Positions 18,780-26,211 of a stretch of 48,417 nt of DNA are shown here, in pieces; within the stretch, counting starts at the first letter, position 1; each line of letters starts with the position of its first letter. Source of the stretch: Actinoplanes oryzae (GTDB taxonomy: Bacteria > Actinomycetota > Actinomycetes > Mycobacteriales > Micromonosporaceae); contig NZ_JAUQWH010000057.1 of the NCBI RefSeq assembly GCF_030757795.1, positions 1 through 48,417 on the forward strand. The letters run 5' to 3'. The position numbers and the translations under genes are program-made. The notes under the pieces are model-generated. The model saw only the letters and a list, made by a program, of their open reading frames with translations. It was not told the origin of the DNA and searched no databases.

Positions 18780-20291
18780 TCAGGCGCGGCGCCACTTCTG
18801 GTTGGCGGTTCCGGCGCAGTCCCAGAGCTGGAGCTGAGCGCCGTCGCCGGCGTTGTTGTCCTTGATGTCCACGCACTTGTTGGCCTGCGGGTTGACCAGG
18901 TCGCCCGCGGCGGAGAGCACGAACTGCTGGGCCGGGTTGCCGCTGCAGCCGACGATCTGGATCGCGGCGCCGTTGGCCGTGGAGCCCCAGGCGACGTCGA
19001 GGCACTTGTTGTTCTGGGTCTGCAGGGTGCCGTTGACGAAGGTCCAACGCTGCGCGTTGGTCTGGTTGCACCCCCACATCTGGACGAGTACGCCGTCGGA
19101 GAAGTTCGAGTTGGGGACGTCGATGCACTTGCTGTTGAGGTTGCTGACCACGGCGCTCGTGCTGCTGCCGCCGCCGGAGGTGGTGAGGCTCAGCCCGTAG
19201 ACGCCCAGGATCTCGTTGACGGGCTGGAACCACGTCGTGCCGCCGGAGGTGCAGTTGCCCGTGACGCCGGACGTGACGCCCTGCGCCTGGTTGCCGGAGA
19301 TGACCGAGCCGCCCGAGTCACCCGGCTCGGCGCACGCGCTCATCCGGCTCAGTCCCTGCACGGCGCCCTGCGCGTAGTTGACCGTTTCGTCGCGGCCCTG
19401 CAGCGTGCCGCAGCGCCAGCCGGTCGTACGCCCGGAGCGGCAGATGGAGCTCCCGATCGCGGCGTCCTGCGAGCCGGCGACCAGGACGTTGCCGCCCGCG
19501 TAGTTGTTGACCCAGGGCTGGGGTGTCCAGTTGGCGTTCGTACGGATGAAGGAATAGTCGTTGCCCGGGAACGACGAGCCGGCGAACGTGCCCTGCGCGA
19601 CGTTGTTGTTGCCGAGGGTCGGGCTGTTGACGCCGCCGCAGTGGCCCGCGCTGACGAAGCCGCCCGCGACGGAGAAGCCGACCGAGCAGAGCGTGTTGCC
19701 GTTGATGACGTACTGGTCGCCGCCCCGGATGTCGTAGACGGTGCGCGGGGCCTCGGCAGAGGCCACGACGGTCACGTCCGGGACGCCTGCGGCGGCCGCG
19801 AAGGTACGGGCGGCGGGCTCGGCGCCCGGGGCCACGGTGATGACAACGCTGTCGCGCGTGCTGTCCGCGTACCAGCTGTGGATCGTGGAGTCCGCTCGGG
19901 TCCGGTCCAGGGCCTCCTTCGCCCTCGCCAGGTCCTTGGCGCTGTGCTCGGCGAGCTTCGGGACGGCTCCCTCGGCGCGGATCCGCGCGACACGGGACGG
20001 GTCGGTAGTGGCGACGGTGAGGCGATCGGCGCCGGGGGCGATCCAGGCCCCGGCGTACGTGTCGCCGAGCACCGCGGCGAGCCGGCGTTGCACCACGGGG
20101 GCCGCCGCCTCGGTGGCCAGCCGCGCGGCGAGCCGGTCGTCGTCGAGCCCGAGATCGCGCTGCAGGGCGGCGACCATGCCGGGGTCCAGGTCGAAGGGGC
20201 GGGCGGGCGCCGCCTGGCTCACGCCGGGGACGACGCCGATCAAGGTGAGCGCCGTCACGGCGACGCCCACTGTCCTGCGGATGTGGAGCAT
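18780..20291 (-). CDS. Secreted S1 (streptogrisin/alpha-lytic-like) protease with C-terminal ricin-type lectin domain
   Basis: 503 residues. Residues 1-28 are a Sec signal peptide. Residues about 29-186 are an alpha-lytic-type pro-domain (DPGMVAALQRDLGLDDDRL, YAGAWIAPGADRLTVATTD). The chymotrypsin-fold protease spans about 187-370, with His217 (SAGHCGG), Asp245 (GNDYSFI) and Ser326 (EPGDSGGSV), and cysteine pairs as in streptogrisins. A Gly/Ser linker leads to a ricin B / CBM13 domain (about 380-503) with three repeats ending AQRW, AQQF and NQKW. It should be exported, self-processed, and targeted to glycans by the lectin module. A perfect LacI-type palindrome upstream suggests sugar-linked control. 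The ATG follows GGAGGGA. It is followed by a strong terminator. Confidence 0.95.
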   Translation of the reverse strand: MLHIRRTVGVAVTALTLIGVVPGVSQAAPARPFDLDPGMVAALQRDLGLDDDRLAARLATEAAAPVVQRRLAAVLGDTYAGAWIAPGADRLTVATTDPSRVARIRAEGAVPKLAEHSAKDLARAKEALDRTRADSTIHSWYADSTRDSVVITVAPGAEPAARTFAAAAGVPDVTVVASAEAPRTVYDIRGGDQYVINGNTLCSVGFSVAGGFVSAGHCGGVNSPTLGNNNVAQGTFAGSSFPGNDYSFIRTNANWTPQPWVNNYAGGNVLVAGSQDAAIGSSICRSGRTTGWRCGTLQGRDETVNYAQGAVQGLSRMSACAEPGDSGGSVISGNQAQGVTSGVTGNCTSGGTTWFQPVNEILGVYGLSLTTSGGGSSTSAVVSNLNSKCIDVPNSNFSDGVLVQMWGCNQTNAQRWTFVNGTLQTQNNKCLDVAWGSTANGAAIQIVGCSGNPAQQFVLSAAGDLVNPQANKCVDIKDNNAGDGAQLQLWDCAGTANQKWRRA

Positions 20292-20327
20292 GGGGGATCC
20301 CTCCGCTGATCAGGGAAGACGGGGACG

Positions 20328-20339
20328 GAGAGCGCTCTC
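20328..20339. promoter_or_regulatory. LacI-type operator-like palindrome GAGAGCGCTCTC upstream of the S1 protease
   Basis: A perfect 12-base palindrome lies 37 bases upstream of the protease ATG. The GAGCGCTC centre is that of actinobacterial CelR-like sites (TGGGAGCGCTCCCA). On the minus strand a TTGACA (-35-like, 20371-20376) lies upstream, so the palindrome falls where a repressor would block transcription. I see no convincing -10 hexamer. Confidence 0.6.
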
Positions 20340-20472
20340 GCTATCGGAGTTTGTCGATTTGTAAAGGTTATGTCAAGAAGCGTTGTCCCCAGGCGCGACG
20401 ACGCACCCTCGCCGTTGCCCCGCCGACGTGCAAGGCTGAACGACGAGATTCCGACGAGCAGGGGTGTGACGC

Positions 20473-21663
20473 ATGGGCATGGTCAAGGTTGTGGGGCTCG
20501 TCCTGCACCCGCGGCGCGACTGCGGGTCGGCCATCGAAGCCATCGTGCGCTGGGCGGCCTCGCGTCACGTGACCGTGCTCGGGCTGCACGACGAGATCAA
20601 CCGGATCGACTGCGAGGCCGAGGCCGTCTCGGCCGAGGAGATGGTCGAGCGGGCCGGGCTGCTGGTCAGCCTGGGCGGCGACGGCACGATGCTGCGCACG
20701 ATGCGGCTGGTCGAGGGGCGCAAGACGCCGGTGCTCGGGGTCAACGTCGGCCGGCTGGGCTTCCTCGCCGAGGTCGACCTGCCCGACCTGGCCGGCGCCC
20801 TGTCCTCGATCGACGAGCACGACTTCACCATCGAGGCGCGCACGGCGGTCCGCACGGTGCTGCCCGACGGCAAGGAGGTGTCGGCGTTCAACGACATCGC
20901 CATGGTCCGGGTGCCCGGCGACGGCCTCGCGCACATCGGCATCAACGTCGAGGGCAGCAATTTCGTGCGCTATGCCGCCGACGCGGTGATCGTGGCGACC
21001 CCGACCGGCTCCACCGCCTACAGCTTCTCGGCCGGCGGCCCGATCGTCTCGCCCAACGTCGAGGGCATCCTGGTCAGCGCCTCGGCCGCGCACTCGTCGT
21101 TCAACCGCTCGCTGATGCTGTCGCCCGACGAGCAGCTCGAGCTCGACGTGGCGGCGACCAGCGGCCGGCTCGCCATCGAGGTCGACGGCATCATCCAGGG
21201 CTATGCCGAGGCCGGCGACAAGCTGCGCATCCAGCCCGTGCCGGGCGCCGCGCAGGTGATCCGGTTCGGGCGCACCTCGTTCTACGAGCGGGCCCGGCGC
21301 AAGCTGCGGGTCGAGGGCAGCGCCCAGGTCAGCGCGGGCGACCCGGAGGACGCGGTCGTGGTGGACAGCTTCGAGCGGTCCCGCTATGAGGTGCTGCTCG
21401 GCGGCGAGCCGGCCGGCGCGCTGCACTATCGCCGGCACGGCGCCGGCGTCGAGCTGGCGCACACCGAGATCGACCAGGCCTTCGAGGGGCGCGGGCTGGG
21501 CGGCCGGCTGGCCGCCGCCGCGCTGCTCGACGCCCGCCGCCGGGGCACCCCGGTGACCGTCACCTGTCCCTTCGTCACGAGCTGGCTCGACCGCCACCCC
21601 GAATACTCCGACGTGCTCGCGGCCCCGCCGCAGCCCCGCGTCGAGAACACCATCGAAGTCTGA
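20473..21663 (+). CDS. nadK: NAD kinase fused to a small GNAT-like (NATD1/YjdJ-type) acetyltransferase domain
   Basis: 396 residues. Residues about 1-290 are an ATP-NAD kinase: GGDGTMLRTMR (68-78, catalytic Asp70), GVNVGRLGFLAEV, FNDIAMVR and ATPTGSTAYSFSAGGPIVSP. It phosphorylates NAD to NADP. Residues about 305-390 form an extra domain with GEPAGALHYRRHGAGVELAHTEID, FEGRGLGGRL and VTCPFVTSWLDRHPEYSDVL, the signature of the single-domain GNAT-like family related to human NATD1 and E. coli YjdJ. Ordinary actinobacterial NAD kinases are about 290-300 residues and end before this. The gene starts a three-gene plus-strand run with a redox-signalling pair. A second ATG two codons later is an equally possible start; GGGGTGTGACGC precedes the first. 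Confidence 0.9.
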   Translation: MGMVKVVGLVLHPRRDCGSAIEAIVRWAASRHVTVLGLHDEINRIDCEAEAVSAEEMVERAGLLVSLGGDGTMLRTMRLVEGRKTPVLGVNVGRLGFLAEVDLPDLAGALSSIDEHDFTIEARTAVRTVLPDGKEVSAFNDIAMVRVPGDGLAHIGINVEGSNFVRYAADAVIVATPTGSTAYSFSAGGPIVSPNVEGILVSASAAHSSFNRSLMLSPDEQLELDVAATSGRLAIEVDGIIQGYAEAGDKLRIQPVPGAAQVIRFGRTSFYERARRKLRVEGSAQVSAGDPEDAVVVDSFERSRYEVLLGGEPAGALHYRRHGAGVELAHTEIDQAFEGRGLGGRLAAAALLDARRRGTPVTVTCPFVTSWLDRHPEYSDVLAAPPQPRVENTIEV

Positions 21664-21692
21664 CCGCGATCCCCCCAGGCTGAGGACTGCTC

Positions 21693-23351
21693 ATGGGCCA
21701 TCCCGCGATCCTGACCGTCGACGACGACCCCTCGGTGTCCCGTGCCATCGCCCGGGACCTGCGCCGCCGCTACGGCGAGCACCACCGGATCATCCGGGCC
21801 TCCTCGGCCGCCGACGCCCTCGAGGCGCTGCGCGACATCAAGCTGCGCGGCGGCCGGGTCGCCGTGATGCTCGCCGACTACCGGATGCCCCAGATGAACG
21901 GCATCGAGTTCCTCGAGCAGGCGATGGACCTCTTCCCCAACGCCCGCCGGGCGCTGCTCACCGCCTATGCGGACACCGACGCCGCGATCCAGGCGATCAA
22001 CGTGGTGGACGTCGACCACTACCTGCTCAAGCCGTGGGACCCGCCGGAGGAGAAGCTCTACCCCGTCATCGACGCGCTGCTCGACGCCTGGCAGGCCACC
22101 GGCGACCGCGAGGTGGAGGACATCCGCGTCGTCGGGCACCGGTGGAGCGAGCCGTCCTACCAGATCCGCGACTTCCTGGCGCGCAACCTGGTGCCCTACA
22201 AGTGGTTCTCGGCGGACGAGCCCGAGGGGCGCCGCCTGCTGGAGGCCGCCTCGGTCGGCCCCGAGGCGATCCCGCTGGTCGTGACCGCGGACGGCCGGGC
22301 CCTGCGCCAGCCGAGCACGTCGGAGGTCGCCGAGGTGGCCGGGCTCTCGACCAGCCCGACCCGCGAGTTCTACGACCTCGTCATCGTCGGCGGCGGCCCG
22401 GCCGGGCTGGGCGCCGCGGTCTACGGCGCGTCCGAGGGCCTCAAGACGCTGCTGGTCGAGCGCCAGGCGGTGGGCGGGCAGGCCGGGCAGAGCTCCCGCA
22501 TCGAGAATTACCTGGGCTTCCCCGACGGCATCTCCGGCGCGCAGCTCACCGACCGGGCGCGGCGGCAGGCCGGCAAGTTCGAGGCCGAGGTGCTCAACAC
22601 GCGCGAGGTCACCGGGCTGCGGGCGGACGGCTCCGCGCGCACCCTGACCTTCGCCGACGGCGGCGAGATCTCGGCGCACTCGATCGTGCTGGCCACCGGG
22701 GTCGCGTACCGGCCGCTGGCCGCCGACGGCATCGCGCAGCTCACCGGCTCCGGCGTCTACTACGGCTCGGCGTCGACCGAGGGGCCCTCCTGCGCGGGCA
22801 GCGACGTCTACATCGTGGGCGGGGCGAATTCCGCCGGCCAGGCGGCGCTCTTCTTCTCCCGCTATGCGCGGAGCGTCACGCTGCTCGTGCGCGGCGACTC
22901 GCTCGAGGCCTCGATGTCCTACTACCTGATCCAGCAGCTCGCCCAGGTGGAGAACATCCACGTGCGCACCCGGTGCGAGGTCGTCGCGGCCGAGGGCGAC
23001 GGGCACCTGCAGGCGATCACGATCTGCGACAGCAAGAACGGCTCGCAGGCCAGCGTCGAGTGCGGCTACCTGTTCATCTTCATCGGGGCGGAGCCGCGCA
23101 CCGACTGGCTCGGCACGGCCGTGGCACGCGACGAGCGGGGCTTCGTCTACACGGGTCCCGATCTGCTCTCGAACGGCACCCGTCCGGCGGGATGGGATCG
23201 GGACCGCGATCCGTTCTACCTGGAGTGCAGTGTTCCCGGCATCTTCGCCGCCGGCGACGTCCGGGCCAACTCGGTCAAACGGGTGGCCTCGGCGGTCGGC
23301 GAGGGCGCGATGGCCGTCACGCTGGTCCATCGCTATCTGGAGGCACAGTGA
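21693..23351 (+). CDS. Response-regulator receiver domain fused to a thioredoxin-reductase-like flavoprotein
   Basis: 552 residues. Residues 1-125 form a complete receiver domain: acidic pocket Asp10-12, phospho-acceptor Asp62 (LADYRMPQ), Thr90 and Lys113 (LLKPWDPP). Residues about 140-225 form a small thioredoxin-fold-like linker (SYQIRDFLARNLVPYKWFSAD). Residues about 230-552 are a two-dinucleotide-binding oxidoreductase: VIVGGGPAGLGAAVYGASEGL for FAD, VYIVGGANSAGQAALFFSRYA for NAD(P)H, and GIFAAGDVR near the end. The CxxC redox pair of true thioredoxin reductases is absent; the equivalent stretch reads STEGPSC. So it is probably an NAD(P)H-dependent flavoenzyme whose activity is switched by phosphorylation. 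A sensor kinase follows one base after its stop. Confidence 0.9.
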   Translation: MGHPAILTVDDDPSVSRAIARDLRRRYGEHHRIIRASSAADALEALRDIKLRGGRVAVMLADYRMPQMNGIEFLEQAMDLFPNARRALLTAYADTDAAIQAINVVDVDHYLLKPWDPPEEKLYPVIDALLDAWQATGDREVEDIRVVGHRWSEPSYQIRDFLARNLVPYKWFSADEPEGRRLLEAASVGPEAIPLVVTADGRALRQPSTSEVAEVAGLSTSPTREFYDLVIVGGGPAGLGAAVYGASEGLKTLLVERQAVGGQAGQSSRIENYLGFPDGISGAQLTDRARRQAGKFEAEVLNTREVTGLRADGSARTLTFADGGEISAHSIVLATGVAYRPLAADGIAQLTGSGVYYGSASTEGPSCAGSDVYIVGGANSAGQAALFFSRYARSVTLLVRGDSLEASMSYYLIQQLAQVENIHVRTRCEVVAAEGDGHLQAITICDSKNGSQASVECGYLFIFIGAEPRTDWLGTAVARDERGFVYTGPDLLSNGTRPAGWDRDRDPFYLECSVPGIFAAGDVRANSVKRVASAVGEGAMAVTLVHRYLEAQ

Positions 23352-23352
23352 G

Positions 23353-24822
23353 ATGAGCGACGTCGCCGAATCCGTCGTCCTGGCGCCCTGCGAGCCCGGG
23401 CGGCTCTCCCCCGCCGAGCTCAGGACGCTCTTTCTCTTCGAGAAGCTGACCGACGACCAGCTCGCCTGGCTCGCCGAGCACGGCTGCACCATGCACGCGC
23501 CGGCCGGCTCCCTCGTGCTCCGCGAGGGCGACCCGGCCGAGCTCTTCCTGGTCCTGCTCAGCGGCACCATCGCGCTCAGCCGCCGGATCGGCGAGGACGA
23601 CGTGCGCACTAGCCGCACCGAGCAGCGCGGCGTCTACATGGGCGCCACCCAGGCGTACATCAGGGACGAGGGCGTCGAGCGCAAGTACCCGGCCTCGACC
23701 CGCGCCCTCGACGACGCCGACTTCTTCGTGCTCAGCGCCGAGGACTTCGGCTTCATGATGCGCGAGTGGTTCCCGATGGCGATCCACCTGCTCGAGGGGC
23801 TGGCCCTCGGCTGGCAGAACCAGCAGGCCCGGATCAACGAGCGGCAGCGCCTCGTCGCGCTCGGCGCCCTGTCCGCGGGCCTGATGCACGAGCTGAACAA
23901 CCCGGCCGCGGCCGCCTCCCGGGCCACCGGCGCCCTGCGGCAGCGGGTCGCCGGCATGCGTCACAAGCTGGGCATGCTCGCCGCGGGCAAGGTCGCCCCC
24001 GACCGCCTCGACGCCCTGGTCGAGCTGCAGGAGGACGTCATCGAGCGGGCCGCCAAGGCGCCCGCGCTGACCGCGATCCAGGCCGCCGACCGCGAGGACG
24101 AGCTGGGCGACTGGATGGACGAGCGCAACGTCACCGGCGCCTGGGACCTCGCGCCGGTCTTCGCCCAGGGCGGCCTCGACATCGACTGCCTCGACGACAT
24201 CGAGGCCCGCGTCGGCACGCCGGAGCTGCTCGACCAGGCGATCCACTGGATCGGCTACGCGCTGGAGACCGAGCAGCTGATGAGCGACATCGAGGACGCC
24301 ACCGGCCGGGTGTCGTCGCTGGTCACCGCGGCGAAGCAGTACTCCCAGCTGGACCGGGCCGCCCACCAGTGGATCGACGTGCACACCGGCATCGACAGCA
24401 CGCTGGTCATGCTCGGGCACAAGATCGGCGACGGGGTCAAGGTCGTCAAGGACTACGACCGGTCGCTGCCCCAGGTCCCCGCCCACCCCGCCGAGCTCAA
24501 CCAGGTCTGGACCAACATCATCGACAACGCCGTCCAGGCCATGCACGGCGCCGGCACGCTCACCGTCAAGACCTTCCGGACCGACGACCACGTCATCGTC
24601 TCGATCGGCGACACCGGGCCGGGCATCGACGAGGCGCTGCGCAAGCGGGTCTTCGAGCCCTTCTTCACCACCAAGCCGGTGGGCGAGGGCACGGGGCTCG
24701 GGCTGGACATCTCCTACCGGATCGTCGTCAACGGCCACGGCGGGGACATCGTGGTGAAGTCGCAGCCGGGTGACACGCGGTTCCTGGTGAAGCTGCCGAT
24801 CGCCGAGCCGCCGTCGCGCTGA
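23353..24822 (+). CDS. Sensor histidine kinase with N-terminal cyclic-nucleotide-binding-like domain
   Basis: 489 residues from an ATG one base after the upstream stop (TGAGATG). Residues about 20-140 resemble a cNMP-binding (CAP_ED) domain (LFEKLTDDQLAWLAEHG, GSLVLREGDPAELFLVLLSGTIAL). A HisKA-like helix carries the phospho-acceptor His179 in GLMHELNNPAAAASRA. The ATPase domain shows NQVWTNIIDNAVQAM (N box), GDTGPGI (G1), FEPFFTTKPVG (F box) and GEGTGLGLDIS (G2). No transmembrane helix is visible, so it is cytoplasmic. Tight coupling to the receiver-oxidoreductase gene makes that protein the obvious phospho-transfer partner. The pair therefore links a small-molecule or redox cue to enzyme activity rather than to transcription. 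Confidence 0.92.
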   Translation: MSDVAESVVLAPCEPGRLSPAELRTLFLFEKLTDDQLAWLAEHGCTMHAPAGSLVLREGDPAELFLVLLSGTIALSRRIGEDDVRTSRTEQRGVYMGATQAYIRDEGVERKYPASTRALDDADFFVLSAEDFGFMMREWFPMAIHLLEGLALGWQNQQARINERQRLVALGALSAGLMHELNNPAAAASRATGALRQRVAGMRHKLGMLAAGKVAPDRLDALVELQEDVIERAAKAPALTAIQAADREDELGDWMDERNVTGAWDLAPVFAQGGLDIDCLDDIEARVGTPELLDQAIHWIGYALETEQLMSDIEDATGRVSSLVTAAKQYSQLDRAAHQWIDVHTGIDSTLVMLGHKIGDGVKVVKDYDRSLPQVPAHPAELNQVWTNIIDNAVQAMHGAGTLTVKTFRTDDHVIVSIGDTGPGIDEALRKRVFEPFFTTKPVGEGTGLGLDISYRIVVNGHGGDIVVKSQPGDTRFLVKLPIAEPPSR

Positions 24823-25101
24823 GGGGCGGCTCCACCCCGGCTTGCCGGCATCCCGCCTCCGCGCCGCCGATCGCCCCAGCGCCCCGACCCACTCAGCCCC
24901 GGCCGCCCCAGTCCGGCTCGGCCCCACCGCCCCGGTCCGACTCAGCCCCGGTCCGCTTCGGTCCGCCGGCCCGGTCCGCTTCAGCCTCCCGTGCCTGGCC
25001 GGCGCTGTCCGGCGGGCGGGTCGTCCGCGCGGGGCGGGCGTTGTGGGGCAGCGGATTCGCGTCGACTCGTCGCCGCGCCCTCGTTGCGGCGACGGGCGGG
25101 G
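24823..25101. other. Non-coding low-complexity gap between convergent genes
   Basis: This 279-base stretch separates the kinase from the convergent transporter. From about 24893 to 24990 it is built of degenerate 16-base units resembling CCCCGGTCCGNCTCAG. No gene is supported. It may hold the terminators of both neighbours. Confidence 0.5.
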
Positions 25102-25986
25102 TCAGCGGGCCAGGCAGGCCACGGCGACGAGGGCGCTGAGGACGCCCAGCAGGTGCACGCGTGGCAGGTGCTCGCGGAGCAGCGTGACGTTGAGCGCCAC
25201 GGTCACCGCGGGATAGAGCGAGGCCAGGATCGCCGCCGTGCCCAGGGCGCCGCCCGTCGCGGAGAGGGCGAACGCGCCGTCGGCCAGCGTGTCGGACACG
25301 CCGACGGCGGCCGGGAGCAGCCAGATCGTCCAGCGCCGATCGGCGGGGACGGGTCTGGCAGGCGCCGGGCGGAGCAGCACGAAGAGCAGGATCACCAGGC
25401 CGCCGGTGATGCGGGCGCAGGCCGTCGCACCGTACGGGTCCTGCGGGGCGGCCTCGTGCAGCAGAACGAAGTACGCGCCGAAGCCGAGCGCCGCCCCCGC
25501 CGCGCAGAGGGTCGCCCGGAAGGTGGCCGCCGCCCGGGGCCGTGTGCTCGTCGCCGGCAGGCTGGCCAGGGTGATGCCGGCGAGCGCGGTCACCGCGCCG
25601 GCCACACCCAGGGCGTCGAGATGCTCGCCGTGGCCGAAGCCCCATGCGACGGGGACCAGGGCCGCACCGGCCGCCACGGGCGTCACGATCGCCAAGGGCC
25701 CGTCCCGCATCGCCAGGTAGAAGAGGGCCATCGCCGGGACGCCGACGAGGCCGGCCGCCGCGGCGACCAGGATCGTGCGGGCGTCGTGCGGCAGCGGGCC
25801 GGGGCGGGCCAGGAGATAGAGGACCGCCAGGACGGCACCCGTCGCCTTCGATCCGATCAGTACGGTACGGACGCTGACGCGGCGCGCCCCGAGGCCGGCC
25901 AGGAAGTCCGATCCACCCCACGCCAGCGCCGCCAGTCCGGCCACTCCCAGCTCCCACGTCACAGGGAAAGTAACGACGGGCATCAT
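25102..25986 (-). CDS. EamA/DMT-family transporter
   Basis: 294 residues if started at the ATG before MPVVTFPVTWELG (a second ATG is the next codon). About ten hydrophobic helices arranged as two EamA repeats: AGLAALAWGGSDFLAGLGARR in the first and AGAALGFGAYFVLLHEAAP in the second. Repeat 1 ends VAGAVTALAGITLASLPA and repeat 2 ends LLGVLSALVAVACLAR, as usual for drug/metabolite transporters of ten helices. The substrate is unknown. Sequence upstream of the ATG shows no strong ribosome binding site, so the start is approximate. The gene is divergent from the GH64 glucanase and convergent with the kinase. Confidence 0.85.
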   Translation of the reverse strand: MMPVVTFPVTWELGVAGLAALAWGGSDFLAGLGARRVSVRTVLIGSKATGAVLAVLYLLARPGPLPHDARTILVAAAAGLVGVPAMALFYLAMRDGPLAIVTPVAAGAALVPVAWGFGHGEHLDALGVAGAVTALAGITLASLPATSTRPRAAATFRATLCAAGAALGFGAYFVLLHEAAPQDPYGATACARITGGLVILLFVLLRPAPARPVPADRRWTIWLLPAAVGVSDTLADGAFALSATGGALGTAAILASLYPAVTVALNVTLLREHLPRVHLLGVLSALVAVACLAR

Positions 25987-26211
25987 GGACAGGGGATCGA
26001 CATACGGACAACGTCCAGCTCCCGGGGTCGCCGATACGGCCCGGGGGACCTTAACGAGGCCGTCGCGGATATTCCGGCATTTCACCGCAAGACCGGGCGA
26101 AGTGGCTTTGCCGAACTTTAATGATGATCTTTACGAACGCCTGGTCGGCACGGGGACCTCAATAATTCGATCCGGCCGTGACCGTCCCCCGTCATCCCCG
26201 GAGTTCCCCTG

